Shown here piece by piece: positions 1 to 7,757 of a DNA stretch of 64,000 nucleotides. Under the pieces are notes generated by a model that saw only the letters and a program-made list of their open reading frames with translations, did no database searches and was not told the origin of the DNA. This DNA comes from Variovorax paradoxus (GTDB taxonomy: Bacteria > Pseudomonadota > Gammaproteobacteria > Burkholderiales > Burkholderiaceae_C), in the NCBI RefSeq assembly GCF_030811855.1, contig NZ_JAUSRN010000014.1:1-64000 (forward strand), written 5' to 3'. The position numbers and the translations under genes were made by a program. Within the stretch, counting starts at the first letter, position 1, and the number at the start of each line of letters is the position of its first letter.

Positions 1-260
1 GAACCAGGGGCAGGCGCCCTACTCCACCAAGGCTTTGCCAGGGACCAAACGGTCCAGGCAGTTCACGTCACAGGACCTCGACGAAGCGGTCAGAGTGGTC
101 TGCCGGGCACCCAGGAAAACAACCGTGTTGGCCTCCGGCTGAAAGGCCTGTGCAGGCTCCAAGGCAAGGCAGTCACGGCGTTCGCCGGGCTCCATCCAAA
201 AAGAAGAAATGCGACATTTCTACTTAGCCAGGAATGCGACATTTGAACTTGGCGTTGACA
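1..260 (-). mobile_element. Probable terminus of an IS21-like insertion sequence (partial)
   Basis: Read on the minus strand, the element would start with TGTCAACGCC at 260. Two copies of the 9-mer AAATGTCGC follow, at 236-244 and 211-219 in plus coordinates, 25 bp apart. Tandem short repeats next to a TGT end are typical of IS21-family termini, and I recall IS ends with this ATGCGACATTTCTACTT type of repeat. No istA or istB product can be recognised in the 260 bases present, so the transposase genes would have to lie left of the window. A target duplication cannot be checked. It could instead be a decayed remnant or an unrelated repeat. Confidence 0.4.
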
Positions 261-310
261 ATACGGAGGTCGCGACCGGAGCCGGCAACCAAGCAAACCA
301 AGGAACGCCC

Positions 311-793
311 TCAGGATCCCATCGGACTCACAGACGCCATGGTTGGATCGAAGTCCGCCTCCACGCGCCCCACGTCCGGCACCCTCGGATAACGCAGCAC
401 GCGGTATCCGGCCTGCAACAGCAGCGCATACCGATCGAGGTCGCGCTGCGACTTGCCTTTGCTGCTCTTGTCGCCGAGCGCGACCACGGCCACGACTTTG
501 AACGAGTGGTCGCACACGACGAAGTCGGCGATCTTGCGGCTGAACGAGCTTCGCGCCGCGCGCGTGCGGGCCGTGAGCAATGCACCGAAACTGACTTGCG
601 GCAGCACCACGAGATCAGGCAGGGTTTGCACGAGCCGGTTGTACATGGCCTGCTCGCGTGCAGTGAGCGGCGGCCGGGCCTTGGGCTTGTCGACGAAGCC
701 GCTGGCGTTCTGCGCTGACTTCTTCCGGGCAACCATCACGAACGCAAGCAATCCCACGGCCACCAAAAAGACCATGAATAGGAACGTATTCAT
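311..793 (-). CDS. DUF2726 domain-containing membrane-anchored protein
   Basis: A 160-residue protein with one N-terminal hydrophobic helix (about residues 4-23) followed by a basic linker and a DUF2726-type domain (about 45-150). That domain is related to restriction-endonuclease-like folds and appears here around the segments FVVCDHSFKVVAVVALGD and LLLQAGYRVLRYP. The start at 793 is preceded by a good AGGAG ribosome site. The biochemical role is not established; an anchored nucleic-acid-related domain is the family expectation. It lies between the IS-like end and the ankyrin gene and does not seem to be part of the mltG operon, because a 112-bp gap separates it. Confidence 0.75.
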   Translation of the reverse strand: MNTFLFMVFLVAVGLLAFVMVARKKSAQNASGFVDKPKARPPLTAREQAMYNRLVQTLPDLVVLPQVSFGALLTARTRAARSSFSRKIADFVVCDHSFKVVAVVALGDKSSKGKSQRDLDRYALLLQAGYRVLRYPRVPDVGRVEADFDPTMASVSPMGS

Positions 794-905
794 CTCTGCT
801 TCTCCTTCTACGGAGAGTCTCGCACGACTGTGCGGGCGCCCTTTTGAACGCTATTTCGGGCCTGTTCAAACCCGTCGATTCAGCCTTTGACGAGCGCCGC
901 CGGTG

Positions 906-1583
906 TCACCATTTGCCGTCCTTGGGCACGGGCTTGGGGCCGCCTTTTGTGTCGGCCGCCGCGGCAATCAGCTGCGCGGCTTCGGGGCGATTTGCCTTGG
1001 TGGCAAAGTCCACCGCGGTCATGCCGAGCTGGTTCTTCATGGTGGTGTCGGCGCCTTCGGCCAGCAGCAGCTTCACGGCCTCGGTCGACCCATACATCGC
1101 GGCCATCATGAGCGGCGTGGTGCCGTTGGGCGATTGCGCATCGATGAAGGCGTAGTTGTCGAGCAGCACCTTCATGATGGTCAGCTGACCGCTGCTGGCG
1201 GCATAGTGCAGCGGCGTCCAGCCGGTCTTGTTGACGGCGGCGTCGCGCTTCAGCAATTGGGTGACGAGGTCTTGCTGCCCCTTGATGGCCGCCAGCATGA
1301 GCGGCGTCTCGTCCTTCGCGTTGGCAATGTCGACGTCGGTCTGCGGCGACTCGAGCAGCACCTGCGCCACTTTGGGCGACGGCTCGCGCAAGGCGATGAT
1401 CAGCCCGGTCTGGCCATTTTCGTCACGTGTGTTGGGGTCGAAGCCGCGGTTCAGCAAGGTGCGCACGCCGCTGGCGTTGTCTCCGCGTACGGCCCGGAAG
1501 AAGTCTTCGAATGAACCTGCTTGTGCGGTAAAAGTTGCAGCTACGACAGCGAGATACAAGAACTTCTTGATGTACTTCTTCAT
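906..1583 (-). CDS. Secreted ankyrin-repeat protein
   Basis: This 225-residue protein has a signal peptide (Lys-rich start, hydrophobic core, cleavage expected after AQA at about residue 22) followed by five to six ankyrin repeats. Recognisable units include DENGQTGLIIAL, AKDETPLMLAAIKG, TGWTPLHYAASSG and PNGTTPLMMAAMYG. The C-terminal tail is rich in Lys, Pro and Gly. Its ATG overlaps the tatD stop by 4 bases, so translation is probably coupled to tatD and it forms the last gene of the mltG operon. Ankyrin repeats bind proteins; the periplasmic partner is unknown. Nothing in the sequence suggests an enzyme. Confidence 0.85.
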   Translation of the reverse strand: MKKYIKKFLYLAVVAATFTAQAGSFEDFFRAVRGDNASGVRTLLNRGFDPNTRDENGQTGLIIALREPSPKVAQVLLESPQTDVDIANAKDETPLMLAAIKGQQDLVTQLLKRDAAVNKTGWTPLHYAASSGQLTIMKVLLDNYAFIDAQSPNGTTPLMMAAMYGSTEAVKLLLAEGADTTMKNQLGMTAVDFATKANRPEAAQLIAAAADTKGGPKPVPKDGKW

Positions 1584-2389
1584 GTTGTCTTGATTCCCTT
1601 GAACAGCGTTTCGAAGTTGTCGCTGGTGGCTTTTGCCACGGCTTCGAGCGGCAGATTGCGCAGTTCGGCGATCTGCTTCGCCACAAAAGGCACGTAGGAC
1701 GGATTGTTGGTCTTGCCCCGGTACGGCACCGGCGCCAGGTACGGGCTGTCGGTCTCGATCAGCATCCGGTCGAGCGGCACGAAGGCCGCCACGTCGCGCA
1801 GGTCCTGCGCCTTCTTGAAGGTCAGGATGCCCGAAAACGAAATGTAGAAACCAAGGTCGAGCGCCGCGCGGGCGACTTCGGCGGTTTCGGTGAAGCAATG
1901 GAATACGCCGCCCGCGGCATTGCCGGAGCCGTCTTCGCCCTCCTCCTTGAGGATGGCCAGCGTGTCGGCCGAGGCTTCGCGGGTGTGAATGATGAGCGGC
2001 ATGTGCGTTTGCCGCGCTGCGCGGATGTGCACGCGAAAGCGGTCGCGCTGCCATTCCATGTCGGAAATGCTGCGTCCGCCTTTGCGCTCTTCCATCTGGT
2101 AGTAGTCGAGGCCGGTTTCGCCAATGGCGACCACGCGGGGCATGGCCGCGCGGCGCACCAGGTCGTCGATGGTGGGCTCAGCGATGTCCTCGTTGTCGGG
2201 ATGCACGCCCACGCTGGCCCAGAAGTTGTCGTAGCGGGCCGCCAGCGCCTGCACGTCGTCGAACTCCTCGAGCTTGGTGCAGATGCACAGGGCCCGATCG
2301 ACCTGCGCCTCGGCCATGGCGGCGCGGATTTGCGGCATCTGGTCCGCGAACTCAGGGAATGTCAGGTGGCAGTGAGAATCGGTGAACAT
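1580..2389 (-). CDS. tatD: TatD family metal-dependent deoxyribonuclease
   Basis: A 269-residue TIM-barrel hydrolase of the TatD/YcfH family, which acts as a metal-dependent 3'-5' DNA exonuclease. The N-terminal metal motif DSHCHL is at residues 4-9, GETGLDYY supplies the next acidic ligand, and later His (LIIHTREA, VFHCFTE) and Asp (ETDSPYLAP) ligands are present. I chose the ATG at 2389 because the family motif begins right there; the open frame continues upstream without homology. It sits between pilZ and the ankyrin gene in the conserved mltG-tmk-holB-pilZ-tatD order, with a 116-bp gap before it. The length matches the family. Confidence 0.93.
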   Translation of the reverse strand: MFTDSHCHLTFPEFADQMPQIRAAMAEAQVDRALCICTKLEEFDDVQALAARYDNFWASVGVHPDNEDIAEPTIDDLVRRAAMPRVVAIGETGLDYYQMEERKGGRSISDMEWQRDRFRVHIRAARQTHMPLIIHTREASADTLAILKEEGEDGSGNAAGGVFHCFTETAEVARAALDLGFYISFSGILTFKKAQDLRDVAAFVPLDRMLIETDSPYLAPVPYRGKTNNPSYVPFVAKQIAELRNLPLEAVAKATSDNFETLFKGIKTT

Positions 2390-2505
2390 GGCGCTGATTG
2401 TCTGGCTTATGCCAAGACCCCGAGGAACCGGCGTTGCCGGCCTCTGATGTCGCCCCGTAGGGAAAGGCGCGCGCGGCACGAAGGGCGCGCAGCCTGCGAG
2501 TAAGC

Positions 2506-2895
2506 TTAGATGGTTTGAGTGGGACGGTCGGAGGCCATCGAGCCGCCGAGCGCCGCCTCGATGCGTGCCTTGAGCTGGCGCGATTTTTCGTCCGACGGGA
2601 AACGGATGCCCACGCCCGGCGCCCGGTTGCCGGCGGCGCGCTGAGGCGTGATCCACGCAACCTTGCCGGCCACCGGATAGCGCTGCGGGTCTTCGGGCAG
2701 CGTCAGCAGAACGTAGACATCGTCGCCCAGCCGGTATTCGCGCGAGGTCGGAATGAAGATGCCGCCCTCGGCAAACAGCGGAATGTAGGCGGCGTAGAGC
2801 GCGCCCTTTTCCTTGATGGCGAGTTGAATCACGCTCGGCCGTTGAGGCGTTGCGGCGGCGGCGGGGACGGGGACGGGGACGGCTGGTTGGTTCAT
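2506..2895 (-). CDS. pilZ: PilZ domain protein (type IV pilus assembly type)
   Basis: The 129-residue protein contains a PilZ-fold domain (about residues 22-115) with the conserved IFIPTSREYRLGDDVYVLLTL and GKVAWITP segments. It belongs to the small pilus-type PilZ proteins encoded next to holB and tatD, many of which lack the c-di-GMP-binding RxxxR motif; I do not see that motif here either. The N-terminus carries a Val-Pro run encoded by a tandem GGGGAC hexanucleotide repeat. Its ATG overlaps the holB stop by 4 bases. The role is probably in type IV pilus biogenesis, inferred from the family. Confidence 0.88.
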   Translation of the reverse strand: MNQPAVPVPVPAAAATPQRPSVIQLAIKEKGALYAAYIPLFAEGGIFIPTSREYRLGDDVYVLLTLPEDPQRYPVAGKVAWITPQRAAGNRAPGVGIRFPSDEKSRQLKARIEAALGGSMASDRPTQTI

Positions 2896-3914
2896 GGGCG
2901 GCGAGGAGCAGAGTTTAGGGTGGTTCGCGCCTCGCTCACAAGCGCTTCCAGCATCAGGCCCGCATTGAAGGGGTGTTCGGCGGTTCTGGCCGCGTTGGCG
3001 AGCGACTTCGACCAGCGCGCCAGTGCCAGGTGCGAAGGCACGGCGGCCGGCAGGTCGGCGGGCTCGAAAAAGCGCGGCGCGGCGCCGCTGCCGATGGCCA
3101 TCAGGTCGTGGCAGAGCTTTTGCAGCGCGCTGATGGCCTGCGAGGGCGCCTGATCCGTTAACGCTCCGACGTCGCCGCGCGAAATGGCCTTGGGCAGCAG
3201 CGACCACGCCTTGGGCGACTGGCCGGAGCGTGCCAGCCGCAGCGCGTCGCTCGGCCGGCCACCGGCGGTGCGCAGCAAGGCCGCCGCGTCCGCAGCCGGC
3301 ACGTCATGCGCCACCAGCCAGGCTTCGGCGTCGGCCGTGGCGGGCCATGGCAGCGTGAAACCCAGGCAGCGGCTGCGGATGGTCGGCAGCAGTTGCCACG
3401 CGGCCTCGCTGGCCAGCACAAAGCGCACGTCGCCGACCGGCTCTTCGAGCGTCTTGAGCAGCGCGTTGGCGGTGATGGTGTTCATGCGCTCGGCCGGATA
3501 CACCAGCACCACCTTGCCGCGGCCGCGCGCGCTGGTGCGCTGGGCAAAGCCGACCGCGTCGCGCATGGCCTCGACGCGGATCTCGCGGCTGGGCTTGCGC
3601 TTCTTGTCGTCGATGTCGGCCTGCGCCTTCTCGTCGAGTGGCCAGCCGAGTTCTTGCATGGCCACCTCGGGCATCAGCACACAGAGGTCGGCGTGGGTCC
3701 GTACCTCGATGGCGTGGCAGCTCGGGCAATGGCCGCAGGCGGCGCCGCCCTCTTCCGCCTTCGGCTGTTCGCACAGCCAGGCGGCGGCCAGCGCCAGCGC
3801 GAGTTCGTATTGGCCGAGGCCCGAAGGACCCTGCAGCAGCCAGGCATGGCCACGCTGGCGCAACAGTTCCGCGAGCGGCCGAGCCAGCCAGGGCGACAGC
3901 GCCGCCGTGCTCAT
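2892..3914 (-). CDS. holB: DNA polymerase III subunit delta prime
   Basis: A 340-residue clamp-loader subunit of the AAA+ fold. The P-loop-like segment GPSGLGQ at 29-35 lacks the usual Lys, as in known delta-prime subunits, which do not hydrolyse ATP. The zinc module uses Cys48, Cys60, Cys63 and Cys66, and the SRC motif appears in TIRSRCLGF. The C-terminal half forms the collar domain. It overlaps tmk upstream and pilZ downstream by 4 bases each, so it is translationally coupled in the operon. Its function is loading the beta sliding clamp at the replication fork. Confidence 0.95.
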   Translation of the reverse strand: MSTAALSPWLARPLAELLRQRGHAWLLQGPSGLGQYELALALAAAWLCEQPKAEEGGAACGHCPSCHAIEVRTHADLCVLMPEVAMQELGWPLDEKAQADIDDKKRKPSREIRVEAMRDAVGFAQRTSARGRGKVVLVYPAERMNTITANALLKTLEEPVGDVRFVLASEAAWQLLPTIRSRCLGFTLPWPATADAEAWLVAHDVPAADAAALLRTAGGRPSDALRLARSGQSPKAWSLLPKAISRGDVGALTDQAPSQAISALQKLCHDLMAIGSGAAPRFFEPADLPAAVPSHLALARWSKSLANAARTAEHPFNAGLMLEALVSEARTTLNSAPRRP

Positions 3915-4570
3915 GGTGCCGCTCCGCTCAGGGTGGCCAGGACGCCGCGCGCGATGAGCGCGGTCTCGACCTGCTGCCAGACCTGGTCGCGCGTCTGGCT
4001 GGCATCGATGCGCACGAACCGCTGCGCATCGGCGGCCGCCCGGGCGGCATAGCCGGCCGCAACGCGACGGAAGAATTCAACCGGCTGAGACTCGAACTTG
4101 TCGGGCAAGCGAGCGCCGGCCAGGCGCTGTGCAGCGATCTCGGGCGCCAGGTCGAACCACAGTGTGATGTGAGGCTGCAGCAGTTCCGGCGCATCCGCCC
4201 TGCCCTGCACCCATCGTTCCAGCGTCGACAGCACCTGTGTGTCGAAGTCGCGCCCCGCACCCTGGTAGGCAAAGGTGGCGTCGGTGAAGCGGTCGCACAG
4301 CACCACGTCGCCGCGCGCCAGTGCCGGCTCGATCACCCGCATGACGTGGTCGCGCCGCGCCGCAAACACTAGGAGCGATTCGGTCAGCGGATCCATCGGC
4401 TGCTCGAGGATGAGGCCGCGCAAGGTTTCGGCCAGCGGCGTGCCGCCGGGCTCGCGCGTGCGCACAACCGTGCGGCCCTGCGCCTTGAAGAGCGCCTCCA
4501 TAGCATCGACGTGGCTCGACTTGCCCGCACCGTCGATGCCCTCGAGCGTGAGAAACAGCCCCTCGTTCAT
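3911..4570 (-). CDS. tmk: Thymidylate kinase
   Basis: A 219-residue dTMP kinase that phosphorylates dTMP to dTDP in the cytoplasm. The P-loop GIDGAGKS is at residues 11-18, the TREPGGTP motif follows at about 38-45, and the DR(F)TDATFAYQGAGRD signature and a Lys/Arg-rich lid region are present. The length is normal. Both ends overlap neighbours by 4 bases (mltG upstream, holB downstream). The gene order mltG-tmk-holB is widely conserved in proteobacteria, which supports the call. Confidence 0.96.
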   Translation of the reverse strand: MNEGLFLTLEGIDGAGKSSHVDAMEALFKAQGRTVVRTREPGGTPLAETLRGLILEQPMDPLTESLLVFAARRDHVMRVIEPALARGDVVLCDRFTDATFAYQGAGRDFDTQVLSTLERWVQGRADAPELLQPHITLWFDLAPEIAAQRLAGARLPDKFESQPVEFFRRVAAGYAARAAADAQRFVRIDASQTRDQVWQQVETALIARGVLATLSGAAP

Positions 4571-5604
4571 TGCGCAACTTTCGGTTTGGGTTCGCCACTG
4601 CTGCTGGTGCTGCCACCGCGCTGGTAGCGGTTAACGGCACGGTTGTGGTCGTCGAGCGAACTGCTGAACTGGCTGGTGCCGTCGCCGCGCGAAACGAAGT
4701 ACAGCGACTTGCTTTGCGCCGGCTGCACCGCGGCGAGCAGCGCCGCCTTGCCCGGCATGGCGATGGGCGTGGGCGGCAGGCCGCCGCGCGTGTAGGTGTT
4801 CCAGGGCGTGTCGGCCAGCAGGTCTTTCTTGCGCAGGTTGCCGTCGAAGGCGGTGCCCAGGCCGTAGATCACGGTCGGGTCGGTCTGCAGCGGCATGCCG
4901 GTGCGCAGGCGGTTGACGAACACGGCGGCAATCTCGGCGCGGTCCTTGGCTTTTCCTGTCTCCTTTTCGACAATGCTGGCCAAAATAAGCGCCTCATCCG
5001 CCGACTTGATCGGCAGATCGGCTGCGCGGGCCGCCCAGGCGGCCTCCAGCTTCTTGTCCATGGCCCGCATGGCCCGCTGCAAGAGCGCGATGTCGGTGGA
5101 GCCCTTCGAATAGGTGTACGTGTCCGGGAAAAAGCGGCCCTCCGGGTGCACGCCGGGCCGGCCCAGCTTGGCCATCAGCGCGTCGTCCGGCATGCCGATG
5201 GTTTCGGGCTTGAGCTGCTCGGCCTTGGCCAGGGCCGCACGCACTTGCCGGAAATTCCAGCCCTCGACCAGCACCAGGCTGCGGGTGGCCTCTTCGCCGC
5301 GCACCAGCACGTTGAGCAGCATCTTGGGCGTGATGCCGCGCTCCAGCTCGTAGCTGCCGGCGCGAATCTGCCGGTCTTGCCCAGAGATGCGGAACCAGAA
5401 GTACAGCAACTGCGGCGGCACGTCGGCGCCTGCATCGGCCACGGCCTGTGCAACGCCGCGCGGCGTAGTGCCGGGCTCGACGGAAAGATCGAGGCTTGGC
5501 GCGGGCAGCTTGAGCGGCTGGTGCACCCACCAGAGTCCGGCGGCGCCCAGGCCGAGCGCCGCCAGGGCGGCCAACAGAAAAAGCGTGAGGAAGAAGCGGC
5601 GCAC
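4567..5604 (-). CDS. mltG: Endolytic peptidoglycan transglycosylase MltG (YceG family)
   Basis: A 345-residue inner-membrane lytic transglycosylase thought to cleave nascent glycan strands and end their elongation. A single N-terminal membrane helix (about residues 5-27) is followed by a LysM-like region and the YceG catalytic domain with ASIVEKETG; Glu213 is the expected catalytic acid. PEGRFFPDTY and LQTDPTVIYGLG are further family signatures. The C-terminal tail is Ser-rich and low in complexity. It is the first gene of the minus-strand operon, and ygfZ diverges from it across 122 bp. This pairing of mltG with ygfZ is common in gammaproteobacteria and betaproteobacteria. Confidence 0.95.
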   Translation of the reverse strand: MRRFFLTLFLLAALAALGLGAAGLWWVHQPLKLPAPSLDLSVEPGTTPRGVAQAVADAGADVPPQLLYFWFRISGQDRQIRAGSYELERGITPKMLLNVLVRGEEATRSLVLVEGWNFRQVRAALAKAEQLKPETIGMPDDALMAKLGRPGVHPEGRFFPDTYTYSKGSTDIALLQRAMRAMDKKLEAAWAARAADLPIKSADEALILASIVEKETGKAKDRAEIAAVFVNRLRTGMPLQTDPTVIYGLGTAFDGNLRKKDLLADTPWNTYTRGGLPPTPIAMPGKAALLAAVQPAQSKSLYFVSRGDGTSQFSSSLDDHNRAVNRYQRGGSTSSSGEPKPKVAQ

Positions 5605-5714
5605 GGGTCCGATGAATGAGCGGAGAAAAGAAAACGTATAGCGGCGAAAAGCCGGAAGCCTTGCGAGAGCCGGGGCTTGATTCCCCGCTGGCCCGACTGA
5701 ACGGCTGCGACCAT

Positions 5715-5727
5715 GATAATTCAGCGA
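5715..5727 (+). promoter_or_regulatory. Possible -10 element placing the ygfZ transcript start at its ATG
   Basis: GATAAT at 5715-5720 ends 6 bases before the ygfZ ATG at 5727. If it works as a -10 box, the transcript would start on or next to the A of the start codon and be leaderless. No Shine-Dalgarno sequence precedes the ATG, which fits. No convincing -35 element is seen, so this is tentative. Confidence 0.3.
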
Positions 5728-6653
5728 TGACTACTGTCGTTCTCAATGGTATTACCGCTCTTTCCCACCTTGGCGTGATCCGCGCCGAGGGACCGGACGC
5801 CGCGAGCTTCCTGCACGGCCAGCTCACGCAGGATTTCGCGCTGCTCAACGCCGCGGAGGCCCGCCTGGCCGCGCTGTGCACGGCCAAGGGGCGCGTGATC
5901 GCGAGCTTCGTCGGCATCCGGCCGCAGCCCGACCTTGTGCTGCTGGTGTGCAGCCGCGACATCCTGGCCGCCACGCTCAAGCGCCTGTCGATGTATGTGC
6001 TGCGCGCCAAGGCCAAGCTCACCGACGCCACGGAGCAGTTCGCGCTGTATGGCCTTGCCGGCACTGCGCTGGCGGCCAACGGCCTCGATGCCACGGCCCT
6101 GCCCGGCCAGCGTACGGCCATTGGCGAGGACGTCAGCGCGGTATCGCTCTATCCGGCCGACGGCATCCCGCGCGCCATGTGGATCGCCCCGGCCGCCAGC
6201 CCGTCGCCCGCTGGTCCGGCATTGGATGCGGAGCTCTGGCAATGGAGCGAGGTGCGCAGCGGTATCGTGACCGTGACCACGCCTGTGATCGAGGCCTTCG
6301 TTCCGCAGATGATCAACTACGAATCCGTGGGCGGCGTGAACTTCAAGAAGGGCTGCTACCCCGGCCAGGAAATCGTGGCACGCAGCCAGTTCCGCGGCAC
6401 GCTGAAGCGCCGCACCTACCTCGTGCAGGCCGATGCGCCGGTGAGCGCGGGGCAGGAGGTGTTTGCCGCCGCCGACGCCGAGCAGCCCGTGGGCACGGTG
6501 GCGCAGGCCGCGCCGGCACCCGGTGGCGGCTGGGCCGCGCTGATCTCGATCCAGATCTCGGCCCTGGAAACCGGTGGCCTTCATGCCGGCGGCGCCGACG
6601 GGCCGGCGCTCACGGTCGAGCCGCTGCCCTACCCATTGCTCGAAGACATCTAG
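5727..6653 (+). CDS. ygfZ: Folate-binding protein YgfZ (Fe-S cluster maintenance)
   Basis: A 308-residue member of the YgfZ/IBA57 family, related to the T-domain of glycine cleavage and involved in maintaining certain Fe-S enzymes in a folate-dependent way. The diagnostic KGCYPGQE motif is at residues 208-215 with the invariant Cys210. The N-terminal LHGQLTQDF segment is also typical. The ATG at 5727 gives the family N-terminus; upstream codons in frame have no homology. It is divergent from mltG. Translation may be leaderless, because no ribosome site is visible. A double-hairpin terminator follows. Confidence 0.94.
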   Translation: MTTVVLNGITALSHLGVIRAEGPDAASFLHGQLTQDFALLNAAEARLAALCTAKGRVIASFVGIRPQPDLVLLVCSRDILAATLKRLSMYVLRAKAKLTDATEQFALYGLAGTALAANGLDATALPGQRTAIGEDVSAVSLYPADGIPRAMWIAPAASPSPAGPALDAELWQWSEVRSGIVTVTTPVIEAFVPQMINYESVGGVNFKKGCYPGQEIVARSQFRGTLKRRTYLVQADAPVSAGQEVFAAADAEQPVGTVAQAAPAPGGGWAALISIQISALETGGLHAGGADGPALTVEPLPYPLLEDI

Positions 6654-6673
6654 TCTTTTTTTTCGAATCCCCC

Positions 6674-6731
6674 AGCGTCCGAAGACACGGACGCTTGGCG
6701 CTGCCCCGAAAGAGGCTGCGCCATTTTTTTT
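6674..6731 (+). terminator. Rho-independent terminator after ygfZ, with a preceding hairpin
   Basis: AGCGTCC (6674-6680) pairs with GGACGCT (6689-6695). Directly after it, GGCGCTGCCCC (6697-6707) pairs with GAGGCTGCGCC (6712-6722) around a GAAA loop, with two mismatches. Eight T residues follow at 6724-6731. The second hairpin plus T-run is a classic intrinsic terminator for ygfZ. The first hairpin may assist or be incidental. Confidence 0.85.
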
Positions 6732-6806
6732 GCGCGCGTTTAACCCTGCCGCCGGTGCTGCTCCGTAGAAGCCGTACCGATTCACTCCTGGCAAGGAAGA
6801 ACCACC

Positions 6807-7757
6807 ATGAAGCGCAGACTCCTCATCTCGACCGCCCTCGCGTGGGCTGCCCTCTCGGCGTGCGCCGAAAGCCCTGCACGGCCGCAGTTTCCGCACTCGC
6901 CTCCAATTACATACGAGCGCATCGGCTCGCTGATGCAGGTCAGCGTGGTCGACCGCACGACCGGCCGCGAGTTGCCGATTTATCGGCACCGTGGCGAATA
7001 CTGGGTCGCCGGGCGGCCCGGCACACGCTACGCCATTCGCGCACGCAATGCGATGGGCGAACGCGTCATGGCCGTGATGTCGGTGGATGGCGTCAACGTC
7101 GTCACCGGGGAAACCGCGGGCGTGCTGCAGAACGGCTATGTTTTTTCGGGTGGCGAGCGCAGCGACATCACAGGCTGGCGCAAGAGCGACTCGCAGATTG
7201 CGGCCTTCGAGTTCACGTCGATCGCCAATTCGTACGCGAGCCGCACCGGCCGGCCGGATGACGTCGGCGTGATCGGCGTCGCCATGTTCCGTGAGCGGGT
7301 GCCTGTGCCGCCTCCGCCGCCCATCGTGCTGCCGCGCCGTGACGACAGCAGCAGTTCCAGCCGCGAGATGGAGCGCCGCAGCGAGGCGCCCTCGGCGGTG
7401 GCCGAGGCTGCGCCGGCCGCACCCGCGGCAAAGGCCCGCTCCGCCGACAGCGCCCTGGGTGCCGAATCCGCGGCATCGGCAAAGGGCGGCCTCGCCCGGC
7501 AATCGCCGCCCGCCCCGAGCCTGGGCACAGCGCACGGCCGGCGCGAGACCTCGCATGTCGGGCACACCACCTTCGAGCGCGCGCAGTCCACGCCCGACGA
7601 AGTGGTCCGCATCCGCTACGACAGCCGCGAGAACCTCATTGCCGCGGGCGTGATTCCGGTGCCGCCGCCCCCGCCGCGCTGGCCGCGCCCTGAAGGGCCA
7701 TCGGCTTTCCCGGGATCGGAAATGGGCTACGTGCCCGACCCGCCGGCTCGCTATTGA
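6807..7757 (+). CDS. Predicted lipoprotein with a Pro/Ala-rich tail, function unknown
   Basis: A 316-residue protein with a lipoprotein signal (LSAC, lipidated Cys19). Residues about 30-170 form a beta-rich globular part containing ERIGSLMQVSVVDRTTGRELP and YRHRGEYWVAGRPGTRYAI; a search could confirm similarity to families that carry a protein-decorating beta domain. From about residue 165 the chain becomes low in complexity: polyproline (PVPPPPP), Ser and Ala tracts, and another polyproline run near the C-terminus. A ribosome site (AAGGAAG) precedes the ATG. Its 3' end overlaps the convergent thioesterase gene by 7 bases. Function is not recognised; an envelope location is the only safe inference. 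Confidence 0.8.
   Translation: MKRRLLISTALAWAALSACAESPARPQFPHSPPITYERIGSLMQVSVVDRTTGRELPIYRHRGEYWVAGRPGTRYAIRARNAMGERVMAVMSVDGVNVVTGETAGVLQNGYVFSGGERSDITGWRKSDSQIAAFEFTSIANSYASRTGRPDDVGVIGVAMFRERVPVPPPPPIVLPRRDDSSSSSREMERRSEAPSAVAEAAPAAPAAKARSADSALGAESAASAKGGLARQSPPAPSLGTAHGRRETSHVGHTTFERAQSTPDEVVRIRYDSRENLIAAGVIPVPPPPPRWPRPEGPSAFPGSEMGYVPDPPARY

Noticed and set aside
1..288. Open frame through the IS-like end on the plus strand
   Set aside because: No start, no homology seen, and it crosses the terminal repeats of the element.
6674..6695. First hairpin after ygfZ as a separate terminator
   Set aside because: It has no T-run; the next hairpin carries it, so the first is only noted as part of the terminator region.
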